A stretch of DNA of 40,916 bases. Origin: Candidatus Coprenecus merdigallinarum (lineage in GTDB: Bacteria; Bacteroidota; Bacteroidia; Bacteroidales; UBA932). The translations under genes were made by a program, and so were the position numbers. Below are positions 24,482 through 32,381 of this stretch, in pieces (within the stretch, counting starts at the first letter, position 1; every line of letters starts with the position of its first letter). The stretch is from positions 1 through 40,916 of the forward strand of contig DVGV01000056.1 of NCBI GenBank assembly GCA_018712545.1, given 5' to 3'. The notes under the pieces are model-generated. The model did no database searches, was not told the DNA's origin, and saw nothing but the letters and a program-made list of their open reading frames with translations.

Positions 24482-25549
24482 TCAGTATTTCCTGACCTCC
24501 TCGCGTCCTTCGAGCACCGCAAGGGCATTGCCTGCGAGGGCGCCCATCTCATCCTCTCCCGGATATACCTTCACGGGAGCGATGAAGGACACCATGTCGG
24601 CTATCTGCTGCATCAGTTCCTTGCCGTAGGCGATGCCGCCGGTGAGCAGGATGGCGTCCACCTTGCCGGAGAGCGCAGCCGCCATGCCGCCGATGGCCTT
24701 GGTCACGTTGTAGGCAAATGCGTCGGAGATGAGCCTGGCCTTGGCGTCGCCGGCAGCCACACGGTCCTCCACCTCCTTGAAGGAGTTGGTGCCGAGATGG
24801 GCCACGATACCGCCCTTGCCGGAAATCATCTTCTTGATCTCAGCGTGGGTGTACTTGCCGCTGAAGCATGCGTCGGCCACCTGCATGGCGGACAGACCGC
24901 CGGTGCGTTCGGGGCTGAACGGGCCCTCTCCGAAGAGTGCGTTGTTGACGTCCACTACCCTGCCGCCGCTGTGGGCTCCTACGGAGACTCCGCCGCCGAG
25001 GTGGGCGACGATGAGGTTGAGATCAGCGTAGGCGCGGCCGGTCTCGCGGGCATAGAGCTTGGCGATGGCCTTGTGGTTCAGGGCATGGAATATCGAAATC
25101 TTCGGGAAGAGCGGATGACCGCTGACGCGGGCTATGTCCGTGAGCTCGTCCACTACGACGGGATCGGCAATAAAGGCCCTGCAGCCCGCTGTCGAAGCTG
25201 CAATCCTCTTGGCCAGGATACCGCCGAGGTTGCTGGCGTGCTCGCCGTAGCAGGCAGAGGCCAGGTCCGCGGTCATAGCGTCATTGACTTCATATACACC
25301 GGAGGATATGGGGCGGAGCAGACCGCCGCGGCCTACGATGACCGCGATGTCGGAAAGCCTGACACCATTCTCTTCCAGTGCCGCAAGGATGGTCTTCTCG
25401 CGGAACTCGAGCTGGTCGATGACCCTCTCGTACTGCGAGATCTCCTCGGACGAATGTCTGAGTGTCTTTGTAAATACTTCTTTTTCCCCCTCGAAAAGAG
25501 CTATCTTGGTAGATGTGGAACCGGGGTTTATTGCCAGTATATATGCCAT
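24482..25549 (-). CDS. buk: Butyrate kinase
   Basis: 355 residues, ATG at 25549. An ASKHA-fold acyl-phosphate kinase converting butyryl phosphate and ADP to butyrate and ATP. Motifs: INPGSTSTKIALFE (phosphate-1 loop), IVGRGGLLRPISSGVY, GHPLFPKISIFHALNHKAIA, LIVAHLGGGVSVGAH, NALFGEGPFSPERTGGL, ILLTGGIAYG, and PGEDEMGALAGNALAVL at the end. Length is typical for Buk. It lies 12 bases downstream of ptb and ends before a terminator in the cstA coding region. Branched-chain acyl phosphates (isobutyrate) are also substrates in this family, so the exact acid is not certain. Confidence 0.93.
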   Translation of the reverse strand: MAYILAINPGSTSTKIALFEGEKEVFTKTLRHSSEEISQYERVIDQLEFREKTILAALEENGVRLSDIAVIVGRGGLLRPISSGVYEVNDAMTADLASACYGEHASNLGGILAKRIAASTAGCRAFIADPVVVDELTDIARVSGHPLFPKISIFHALNHKAIAKLYARETGRAYADLNLIVAHLGGGVSVGAHSGGRVVDVNNALFGEGPFSPERTGGLSAMQVADACFSGKYTHAEIKKMISGKGGIVAHLGTNSFKEVEDRVAAGDAKARLISDAFAYNVTKAIGGMAAALSGKVDAILLTGGIAYGKELMQQIADMVSFIAPVKVYPGEDEMGALAGNALAVLEGREEVRKY

Positions 25550-25561
25550 GATTCCTCGGTT

Positions 25562-26467
25562 CTATTTTGCTGTGAGTGCTGCGAGTGCTATTGAGTTCAA
25601 CTTGGTCTCGATACTGTCGGCACGGCTGGAGAGCACGCAGGGAGCCATGGCTCCGGCTACGATGGCAGCCTGCTTGACACCCTGGCAGAGCTGGGAGTTG
25701 ACCTTATAGAAGGTGTTGGCGGACTCGATGTTGGGGAAGAGGAGACAGTCAGCGTCGCCGGCTACGGGGCTGACGAGCTTTTTGATCTGTACGGCTTCCT
25801 TCGAGATGGCCACGTCGAGGGCCAGAGGACCGTCGCCCAGGCAGCCGGGAATCTGACCGCGGTCGATCATCTTGGAGATGATGGCGGCGTCCACGCAGGC
25901 CTGCATGGCGGGCAGCATCTGCTCAGTAGCGGCGAGCAGGGCCACCTTGGGCTTCTCGATCTGGAGAGCCTTGGCGGTGTTGACCAGATACTTCACGATG
26001 GCGATCTTCTGATTGAGGTCAGGAAGAGGGATGACGGCCATGTCACCGAGAACGATGAGCTTGTGGTAGTTGGGGTTGTCCAGCACGCATACGTGGCTGA
26101 GGACGGCCTTGGGAGGAAGGAGACCCTTCTCCTTGTTCAGGATGCCTCTCATGTACTTGTCGGTGGAGCAGAGACCCTTCATCAGGATGTCGCCCTGTCC
26201 CTCGCGTACCATGAGGACGGCCTGCGCGATGGAGGCCAGCTCATTCTCGTTGTTGATGATGGTGAATACCGAGGGGTCGATCTTCTCGGCCTCGCAGACC
26301 TTCTTGATCATATTGACGTCACCCACGAGGGTAGCGTCCACGATACCGAGCTCCACGGCCTTGTAGGCTGCGGTGATAGTGTGGTCGTCCACGGCCCATG
26401 CCGCGATCAGACGTTTACGGGTCTTTGAGCGGAGAATCTCATAGATCTGTTCGAAACTTGTAATCAT
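25562..26467 (-). CDS. ptb: Phosphate butyryltransferase
   Basis: 301 residues, ATG at 26467. Phosphate acyltransferase of the Pta/Ptb family, exchanging CoA for phosphate on butyryl-CoA (or a related acyl-CoA). Seen: RLIAAWAVDDHTITAAYKAV, DATLVGDVNMIKKVCE, ILMKGLCSTDKYMRG, IEKPKVALLAATEQMLPAMQ, GPLALDVAISKEA, and ADCLLFPNIESANTFYK. Length matches Ptb (about 300 residues) and is shorter than most Pta. It sits between ackA (48-base gap) and buk (12-base gap) on one strand. With no pta in the window, it may also feed acyl phosphates of other chain lengths; that is inference. Confidence 0.9.
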   Translation of the reverse strand: MITSFEQIYEILRSKTRKRLIAAWAVDDHTITAAYKAVELGIVDATLVGDVNMIKKVCEAEKIDPSVFTIINNENELASIAQAVLMVREGQGDILMKGLCSTDKYMRGILNKEKGLLPPKAVLSHVCVLDNPNYHKLIVLGDMAVIPLPDLNQKIAIVKYLVNTAKALQIEKPKVALLAATEQMLPAMQACVDAAIISKMIDRGQIPGCLGDGPLALDVAISKEAVQIKKLVSPVAGDADCLLFPNIESANTFYKVNSQLCQGVKQAAIVAGAMAPCVLSSRADSIETKLNSIALAALTAK

Positions 26468-26515
26468 GTCTTTGATTTTAAAAATTATACTGTTAGTGTT
26501 ATTATTTCAGAATAT

Positions 26516-27724
26516 TTATCCGCGTACCAGGTGCATGGTGTCGCGGGCGATGACCAGTTCCTCGTTGGTGGTGAGGGTCAGCACCTTGACCTTGGATGTG
26601 GGCTTGGACAGCAGCTTGTCCTCTCCGCGCACTCCGTCGTTGGCTGCGGAGTCGAACTCCACTCCGAGGTAGCCGAGGGTCCTGCAGATCTCCTCGCGGG
26701 CCTCTGCGTCGTTCTCGCCGATACCGCCGGTGAATACTATCACGTCCAGACCGCCCATCACGGCGCTGTAGGCACCGATATACTTGCGCACGCTGTGGAA
26801 GAACATATTCAGGGCCAGACCCGCACGGTAGTTGCCTCCGTCACGGGCATTGACGATGTCGCGGCAGTCGGAGGAGACGCCGGAGACGCCGAGGAAGCCG
26901 CTCTTCTTATTCAGGAAACTGGTAATGCCGCTGACGTCCAGATGCTCCTTCTCCTGGATATAGGTCACCACGCCGGCGTCGATGTTGCCGCAGCGGGTAC
27001 CCATCACCACGCCCTCTACGGGGGTGAATCCCATGGAGGTGTCCACCGACTTGCCGTTGAGCACCGCTGTCACGGAGCCGCCGTTGCCGAGGTGGCAGGT
27101 CACGATCTTGGAATTATTGATGTCCATTCCGAGGAACTCGCAGGCTTTCTGGGCCACGAACTTGTGGCTGGTACCGTGGAATCCGTAGCGGCGGATGCGG
27201 TAGTTCTCATAGCATTCGTAGGGGATGGCGTACATGTACGCATAGTCAGGCATGGTCTGATGGAAGGATGTGTCGAAGACTGCGACCTGGGGCACTGCGG
27301 GCAGGAGGGTCTTGACGGCACGGATACCGAGAAGGTTGGCGGGGTTGTGCAGGGGAGCCAGCTCGCAGAGGCTCTCGATGCCCTCAATCACCTTGTCGTC
27401 TATCAGGCAGGACTCGGGGAAGAGCTCGCCGCCGTGAGCCACGCGGTGACCTACGGCCTGAATCTCGTTCAGGGACTTGAGCACACCGCACTTAGGGTCT
27501 GTAAGCAGCTCGAGCACGGACTTGATGCCCTCGGTATGGTCGGGCACGGGCTTGTCGATTACAACTTTATCCTTGCCCGAGGGACGGTGGGTCACCTCCC
27601 CCATCTCGAGTCCGATTCGTTCCACAAGTCCCTTGGCCAGAAGGGAATAGTTGTTGGCGTCCTGCATGTCGAGGACCTGATACTTCAGCGATGAGCTTCC
27701 GCAGTTGATTACCAGTACGATCAT
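26516..27724 (-). CDS. ackA: Acetate kinase
   Basis: 402 residues, ATG at 27724. Converts acetyl phosphate and ADP to acetate and ATP. Motifs: VLVINCGSSSLKYQVLD (phosphate-1), VGHRVAHGGELF, VAVFDTSFHQTMPDYAYMY (catalytic Asp), RRYGFHGTSHKFV, TCHLGNGGSVTAV, and DVIVFTGGIGENDAEAREEI. Standard length. It heads the ackA-ptb-buk operon, so acetate and butyrate (or branched-acid) formation share one promoter, a TAnnTTTG box at 27764-27771. Acetate kinase usually pairs with pta, which is not next to it here. Confidence 0.96.
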   Translation of the reverse strand: MIVLVINCGSSSLKYQVLDMQDANNYSLLAKGLVERIGLEMGEVTHRPSGKDKVVIDKPVPDHTEGIKSVLELLTDPKCGVLKSLNEIQAVGHRVAHGGELFPESCLIDDKVIEGIESLCELAPLHNPANLLGIRAVKTLLPAVPQVAVFDTSFHQTMPDYAYMYAIPYECYENYRIRRYGFHGTSHKFVAQKACEFLGMDINNSKIVTCHLGNGGSVTAVLNGKSVDTSMGFTPVEGVVMGTRCGNIDAGVVTYIQEKEHLDVSGITSFLNKKSGFLGVSGVSSDCRDIVNARDGGNYRAGLALNMFFHSVRKYIGAYSAVMGGLDVIVFTGGIGENDAEAREEICRTLGYLGVEFDSAANDGVRGEDKLLSKPTSKVKVLTLTTNEELVIARDTMHLVRG

Positions 27725-27763
27725 AGTCTTTTTATTTTGTTAAAATTTATTCCATCAATCTTG

Positions 27764-27771
27764 CAAAGTTA
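27764..27771 (-). promoter_or_regulatory. -7 promoter box (TAACTTTG) of ackA-ptb-buk
   Basis: Exact TAnnTTTG on the minus strand, 39 bases upstream of the ackA ATG. No exact TTTG at the 19-base distance. Confidence 0.6.
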
Positions 27772-27839
27772 AACAAAAAATAGGAAAAGTCGTAAACAAT
27801 TATTACCTTGCGGATCAAATCCATAAACGTGAGGAAGGC

Positions 27840-29228
27840 ATGAGGAGGGAGCTATATCTTCTTGCAGCCGCGCTGCTCTTCGTATCCGGCAATCTGACAG
27901 CCGGATACATCCTTTCCTGCACCGCGGGCAGCATCCGGAACGCCGCAGCCCTCATCTTCCTGACCTGCATTGCCGACATCGCCCTCATTTTCCTGATAAA
28001 AAGAAGAATACCCTGGATAGTCCTGACCGCCTTCCCATTCCTGGGAGCCTCCGGAGCCGCCGCGCACGAGTTCTTCCGGCTCGGCCCCGGCACCTCGTCC
28101 CTGAGCGCAAGCCGCAGCATGACCGTCGAGGGCGTCATTTCCGACGGCGGCCTCTCTTCCTCCGGACGGCCGTTCCTGGAGGTGGAGCTGGAGGGAGAGA
28201 GCACCATCATATACAATATTCCCCCTGAGGTACAATGGATGCCGGGCGACACCGTCCTGGCCGCCGGCGTGGGATGCTCGAGGGTGGAGAATTTTACCCC
28301 GGACTTCGACTACCGCCGGTGGATGGAGAGGCAGGGGGTATTCTATACCTGCTTTTTCAGGTACAATTCCAGCCTCGACATCCGGTCCTGTACCTCCCCT
28401 CCCCTCCGCTTTCTCCCGGCAAGAATGAGGGAAAGGTTCTCCTCGGCGGTGGACAGGGCCATGCCCTCGGAGGAGATGGCTGAGACCCGGGCAGTGGTCA
28501 AGGCCCTGGCTTACGGGTATCAGGACGAGATCCCGTCGGAGACGGAGGAGACCTTCCGGCAGAGCGGCGCCATCCACCTGCTGGCCCTCTCCGGCATGCA
28601 CCTGGGCCTGCTCTACGGGGTGCTGACGCACCTGCTGGCATTTGCCGGCAACTCCCCGGCCGTGCGCAGGACCCGCTCGGTTCTCATCATCCTGGTGCTC
28701 TGGGCCTTCACCATCTTCACCGGCTGCGGAGTCTCCATCCTCAGGGCTGCGGTGATGTTCAGCATCTATGAGGCGGGAGCACTCCTGGGCCGGGCCCGCA
28801 GCGGAGTAGACTCCATGGCCCTGAGCGCCATAATCATCACCGTCGCGGACCCGGACGCGCCCTCGGGACTGAGCTTTCAGCTCTCGTATGCGGCCATGAC
28901 CGCCATTTTCCTGATATACCCGCATCTAAGGGCCATTGTCCCCACCCGCGGGAAGGTCCTCGGAAACATTGTGGACGTCTGCGCCATGACCGTTGCCTGC
29001 CAGATCACCACCGCACCTATAATATACCTGCACTTCGGGACATTCGCCTTCTTCTCCCTGCTGGCCAACCTGCTGTGCACCCCTCTCGTGAGCATCGCCA
29101 TGGCCCTGATCCCAGCCGCCCTCGCCGCGCCATGGCTGGGAGAAGGAGCCGCCGCTGCCGCCGCCGGAGTACTGAGTGCGGTAATAAAAATTTTCATCGA
29201 TATAAATGACGTTATCAGCCACTTATAG
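27840..29228 (+). CDS. comEC: ComEC/Rec2-family protein lacking the metallo-beta-lactamase domain
   Basis: 462 residues, ATG at 27840. N-terminal membrane segments, then an OB-like DUF4131 region (VEGVISDGGLSSSGRPFLEV), then the Competence domain: VKALAYGYQDEIPSETEETF, SGAIHLLALSGMHLGLLYG (the conserved SGxxHLLAISGxHV motif), FTGCGVSILRAAVMFSIYE (SxxRA motif), and PSGLSFQLSYAA. ComEC forms the inner-membrane channel for DNA uptake. Complete ComEC proteins end with a metallo-beta-lactamase-like nuclease domain; here the stop comes straight after the last membrane helices, and no such domain follows before the next gene. Confidence 0.88.
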   Translation: MRRELYLLAAALLFVSGNLTAGYILSCTAGSIRNAAALIFLTCIADIALIFLIKRRIPWIVLTAFPFLGASGAAAHEFFRLGPGTSSLSASRSMTVEGVISDGGLSSSGRPFLEVELEGESTIIYNIPPEVQWMPGDTVLAAGVGCSRVENFTPDFDYRRWMERQGVFYTCFFRYNSSLDIRSCTSPPLRFLPARMRERFSSAVDRAMPSEEMAETRAVVKALAYGYQDEIPSETEETFRQSGAIHLLALSGMHLGLLYGVLTHLLAFAGNSPAVRRTRSVLIILVLWAFTIFTGCGVSILRAAVMFSIYEAGALLGRARSGVDSMALSAIIITVADPDAPSGLSFQLSYAAMTAIFLIYPHLRAIVPTRGKVLGNIVDVCAMTVACQITTAPIIYLHFGTFAFFSLLANLLCTPLVSIAMALIPAALAAPWLGEGAAAAAAGVLSAVIKIFIDINDVISHL

Positions 29229-29281
29229 GCTTTTGACGAAAAAGGGTAAATTTTTCTTGTAAAAAGTTCGGAAAACGGATG

Positions 29282-29289
29282 TATATTTG
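29282..29289 (+). promoter_or_regulatory. -7 promoter box (TATATTTG) of the PurF-like gene
   Basis: Exact TAnnTTTG, 26 bases before the ATG at 29316. A CTTG at 29256-29259 is 22 bases away and could serve as a poor -33 element. Confidence 0.6.
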
Positions 29290-29315
29290 CGGCCGGATTA
29301 ACTAATACTACTTTT

Positions 29316-30755
29316 ATGGGAGGAATTTTTGGAGTCATCTCCACCAAGCAATGCAGAAATGACCTCTTCTACGGAGTAGACTACCATTCTCACCTGGGAA
29401 CACGCAGGGGCGGCATGGCTGTCTACAACGGTGACGGTATCTTCGCAAGGGATATCCACTCTCTCGAGAATTCCTATTTCAGAGTCAAGTTTGAGGACGA
29501 CCTGTACAAGTACACCGGCAACCTCGGCATCGGGGTGATCAGTGATACTGACGCGCAGCCCATAGTCGTCAATTCCCACCTGGGACGCTTCGCCATCGTG
29601 ACAGTCGGCAAGATATGCAACATCGCCGACCTGGAGAAGGAGATGCTTTCCCAGAACAAGAACTTCACCGAGCTCAGCTCCGGCAAGACCAACCCTACCG
29701 AGCTCATCGCCCAGATTATCACCTGCTTCCCCTCCTTCGAGGAAGGCATCAAGTCGGTCCAGCAGAAGGTCAAGGGCTCGTGCACCTTCGTAATCCTCAC
29801 GGAGAACTGCCTCATCGCGTGCAGGGACCTCTACGGCAGGACACCACTGGTCATCGGCAAGAAAGACCTGGTGGAGGATGACGGAGAGAGAGTAACCGCA
29901 CACGCAGTGGCATCCGAGAGCTGCAGCCTCCCCAACCTGGGCTACAAGGACGAATATGTCCTCGGTCCCGGCGAGGCCGTAAGGATAACCGCGGAGACCA
30001 TAGAGCAGATGGTCAAGCCCGGCAAAAAGATGCAGATCTGCTCATTCCTCTGGGTTTACTACGGATACCCCGCCAGCTCCTATGAAGGCATCAATGTGGA
30101 CGAGGTACGCTACAAGCTCGGCTACAAGCTGGCAAAGGATGACGACTCCGACATGGATACAGTCTGCGCCATCCCCGACTCCGGCACATGCATGGCCATA
30201 GGCTACTCAGACGGCAAGGGCGTGCCCTTCCGCCAGGGTTATGTCAAGTACACCCCGACATGGCCGCGCAGCTTCACTCCGACCAGTCAGGACAGAAGAA
30301 ACCTGGTGGCCAAGATGAAGCTCATCCCCAACGGCGCCATCCTGCACAACCACCGTCCTGTCTTCTGCGATGACTCCATAGTCCGCGGCACCCAGCTGCG
30401 CAACAATGTCCGCAATCTCTACGAGTACGGAGCCAAGGAGGTACACGTGCGCATCAGCTGCCCTCCCCTAGTGTATCCCTGCGAGTTCATCAACTTCTCC
30501 GAGTCCCGCACCCCGCTGGAGCTCGTCTGCCGCAGGTTCATCCAGCAGAAAGAGGGAGCACACGACCGTAATCTCGGCAGATACGTACGCAACGACACAG
30601 CCGAATACGCTGAAATGGTGGAATATATCCGCAAGGAAGTAAATGTGGCATCGCTCAAGTTCAACTCCTTGGAAAACCTGATTTCAGCCATCGGTCTGCC
30701 CAAGGAAATGATATGTACGCACTGCTTTGACGGCAGCAGCTACGGCCAGAAATAG
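29316..30755 (+). CDS. PurF-like protein without the N-terminal catalytic cysteine
   Basis: 479 residues, ATG at 29316. An amidophosphoribosyltransferase homologue: N-terminal Ntn-glutaminase fold (YHSHLGTRRGGMAVYNGDG, GNLGIGVISDTDAQP), then a phosphoribosyltransferase domain (VCAIPDSGTCMAIGYSDGKG and the PRPP loop VFCDDSIVRGTQL near 348). True PurF begins MCGI, and Cys1 is the glutaminase nucleophile; here it is MGGI, so glutamine cannot be hydrolysed in the usual way. Four cysteines at places matching the Bacillus PurF 4Fe-4S ligands remain (ICSFLW near 241, YPCEF near 391, CTHC near 467-470). I recall similar Gly-starting paralogues in other Bacteroidetes. It may use free ammonia or have a regulatory role; the canonical purF should be elsewhere. 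Confidence 0.85.
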   Translation: MGGIFGVISTKQCRNDLFYGVDYHSHLGTRRGGMAVYNGDGIFARDIHSLENSYFRVKFEDDLYKYTGNLGIGVISDTDAQPIVVNSHLGRFAIVTVGKICNIADLEKEMLSQNKNFTELSSGKTNPTELIAQIITCFPSFEEGIKSVQQKVKGSCTFVILTENCLIACRDLYGRTPLVIGKKDLVEDDGERVTAHAVASESCSLPNLGYKDEYVLGPGEAVRITAETIEQMVKPGKKMQICSFLWVYYGYPASSYEGINVDEVRYKLGYKLAKDDDSDMDTVCAIPDSGTCMAIGYSDGKGVPFRQGYVKYTPTWPRSFTPTSQDRRNLVAKMKLIPNGAILHNHRPVFCDDSIVRGTQLRNNVRNLYEYGAKEVHVRISCPPLVYPCEFINFSESRTPLELVCRRFIQQKEGAHDRNLGRYVRNDTAEYAEMVEYIRKEVNVASLKFNSLENLISAIGLPKEMICTHCFDGSSYGQK

Positions 30756-30820
30756 AGCCTCACGACGGCTTGCAGAAAACATTTTTGTTTATTTTCTTTT
30801 AAGGTATGGATTAATTTTTA

Positions 30821-30828
30821 TACCTTTG
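30821..30828 (+). promoter_or_regulatory. -7 promoter box (TACCTTTG) of the RRM gene
   Basis: Exact TAnnTTTG, 24 bases before the ATG at 30853. The surrounding sequence is AT-rich; no good -33 at 19 bases. Confidence 0.6.
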
Positions 30829-30852
30829 CGGGAAATACAACAAACTGCAGGC

Positions 30853-31119
30853 ATGAACATCTTTGTATCAAACCTGAACTATCGGGTAAGAAAGGAGGAT
30901 CTCACAGCATTATTCACTCCTTTTGGCGAAGTCAGCTCCGCCAGAATCATTGTCAATAAGGAGACCAGAAGGTCTAGAGGCTACGGATTCGTAGAAATGT
31001 CAGAGGAAGAAGGCATGAAAGCCATTGATGCCCTTAACGGAACCGAATACATGGGGCGTACAATTACTGTAGCCGTCGGCAATGACAAGCCTCAACCTAA
31101 GGAAGAACCTGTCGAGTAA
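30853..31119 (+). CDS. Single-RRM RNA-binding protein
   Basis: 88 residues from ATG 30853; the promoter box and the RRM start support this over in-frame upstream codons that lie in the previous gene. It is one complete RNA-recognition motif: RNP2 is NIFVSNLNY at the N-terminus, RNP1 is RGYGFVEM near 43-50, with a short charged tail (NDKPQPKEEPVE). Small RRM proteins of this kind are common and often abundant in Bacteroidetes and cyanobacteria, where they bind RNA and affect mRNA stability or cold response. A strong terminator follows, so it is monocistronic. Confidence 0.93.
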   Translation: MNIFVSNLNYRVRKEDLTALFTPFGEVSSARIIVNKETRRSRGYGFVEMSEEEGMKAIDALNGTEYMGRTITVAVGNDKPQPKEEPVE

Positions 31120-31136
31120 TCCACACCTTTTTGATT

Positions 31137-31166
31137 AAAAACGCCGCAAATCTGCGGCGTTTTTTT
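31137..31166 (+). terminator. Rho-independent terminator of the RRM gene
   Basis: Perfect 8-base GC-rich stem ACGCCGCA/TGCGGCGT (31141-31148 and 31153-31160), extended by A/T pairs, and a run of seven T ending at 31166. Confidence 0.95.
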
Positions 31167-31178
31167 GTATATTCTGCG

Positions 31179-31186
31179 TATATTTG
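31179..31186 (+). promoter_or_regulatory. -7 promoter box (TATATTTG) of the AI-2E-family gene
   Basis: Exact TAnnTTTG, 24 bases before ATG 31211. It starts 12 bases after the end of the upstream terminator's T-tract. Confidence 0.6.
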
Positions 31187-31210
31187 TCACAATTAAAGCG
31201 TGTTTCATTC

Positions 31211-32320
31211 ATGGACAAACTTGCAAAATACATCATTATCGCAGGGGCCACCGCCCTGGTTCTGCTGCTGGGCTGGTATTTCCGGACCATCCTGCTGTAC
31301 CTGGCCATCGCCATTGTCGTATCCCTTGTGGGAAAGCCCATTGTCAAATTCCTGACCGGCATCCACATCAAGAACTTTCATCTTCCAAGATGGCTGGCCG
31401 CCATACTCACCCTGACCCTGATCATCTGTGTCTGCCTGTCCCTCTTCCTGCTGCTGGCACCCATGATCGGAGAATTCGTGCAGCTGGTAAGCAACATGAG
31501 CCCGAGTACCCTGACAACCAGGATGTATGAGCCGCTGGAAAAGATCAATGAATTCATCTCCAAATCCATCCCCTCCGTAGGTCCGGACTTCAGGATAGAG
31601 GTATACCTGTTCAACTATATCAAGGAGTTTATCAGCCTCAACACCTTCTCCAACATCATAGTCTCCCTCGCATCCTTCATCACGGACTTCGGCATAGCCG
31701 TATTCTCCATCGTGTTCATAGCATTCTTCATGCTCATGGAAAACGGCCTGGTTACCAATGTCCTGACCAGCATCGTACCGGACCGGCTCGAGGACAATAT
31801 GCGCAGGGCGGTTAAGTCCATCAGCTCCCTACTGTCCCGCTACTTCATCGGCATCTTCCTGGAATCCCTCTTTGTAGCCACACTCAACAGTCTGGGACTT
31901 ATCTTCATCGTCAAGATGGACCCGCAGCTGGCCCTGGTAGTGGGTTTCGCATCCGGAATACTCAATATCATCCCGTACCTGGGTCCATTTATCGGCGACC
32001 TGCTGGCAGTGGTGATGGCCCTGCTGTATCATATCAACAACTCTGTGGAAATGCCGCTGCTGCTGTTCCTGATAATCGTCCTGGCCATCTTCATCGTGAC
32101 CCAGTTCATAGACAACTATGTGTTCCAGCCCCTGATTTACTCCAACAGCGTGAAGGCCCATCCCCTGGAGATTTTCCTGATCATCCTCATTGCCGGACAG
32201 ATCGGCGGAGTCTTCGGCATCCTCATCGCCGTTCCCCTCTACACAGTGCTGAGAGTTATCGCGAGCGAGTTCCTCTCCCAGTCAAAGTTCGTGCAGAGGC
32301 TTACACGGAACATAAAATAA
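31211..32320 (+). CDS. AI-2E family transporter (TqsA/PerM-like permease)
   Basis: 369 residues from ATG 31211; an earlier in-frame ATG at 31184 overlaps the promoter box. Hydrophobic throughout, with about eight membrane segments: N-terminal pair (YIIIAGATALVLLLGWYF, TILLYLAIAIVVSL), a cytoplasmic/periplasmic helix region (about 95-145), then LASFITDFGIAVFSIVFIAFFM, and the C-terminal family signature ASGILNIIPYLGPFIGD followed by ITQFIDNYVFQPLIYSN-like text (here VTQFIDNYVFQPLIYSN). The family includes AI-2 exporters and Na+/H+ antiporters, so the substrate is unknown. It is followed by a terminator shared with the convergent TPR gene. Confidence 0.9.
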   Translation: MDKLAKYIIIAGATALVLLLGWYFRTILLYLAIAIVVSLVGKPIVKFLTGIHIKNFHLPRWLAAILTLTLIICVCLSLFLLLAPMIGEFVQLVSNMSPSTLTTRMYEPLEKINEFISKSIPSVGPDFRIEVYLFNYIKEFISLNTFSNIIVSLASFITDFGIAVFSIVFIAFFMLMENGLVTNVLTSIVPDRLEDNMRRAVKSISSLLSRYFIGIFLESLFVATLNSLGLIFIVKMDPQLALVVGFASGILNIIPYLGPFIGDLLAVVMALLYHINNSVEMPLLLFLIIVLAIFIVTQFIDNYVFQPLIYSNSVKAHPLEIFLIILIAGQIGGVFGILIAVPLYTVLRVIASEFLSQSKFVQRLTRNIK

Positions 32321-32322
32321 AA

Positions 32323-32365
32323 TTCCGGCGGAACCCACAGAGGGCCTCCGCCGGAACCTTTTTTT
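32323..32365. terminator. Bidirectional terminator between the AI-2E-family gene and the TPR gene
   Basis: Perfect 10-base stem TTCCGGCGGA/TCCGCCGGAA (32323-32332 and 32347-32356), then seven T (32359-32365). On the minus strand the stem is followed by AATTTTATTTT, so it can serve both convergent genes. Confidence 0.9.
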
Positions 32366-32381
32366 CTTCAATTACCGACAA

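Noticed and set aside
26531-27694. 387-codon frame antisense to ackA
   Set aside because: His/Val/Gly-rich translation without motifs; acetate kinase on the other strand is certain.
27852-28925. 357-codon frame antisense to comEC
   Set aside because: Low-complexity Gly/Glu/Arg-rich translation with no recognisable motif, typical of a GC-rich antisense shadow.
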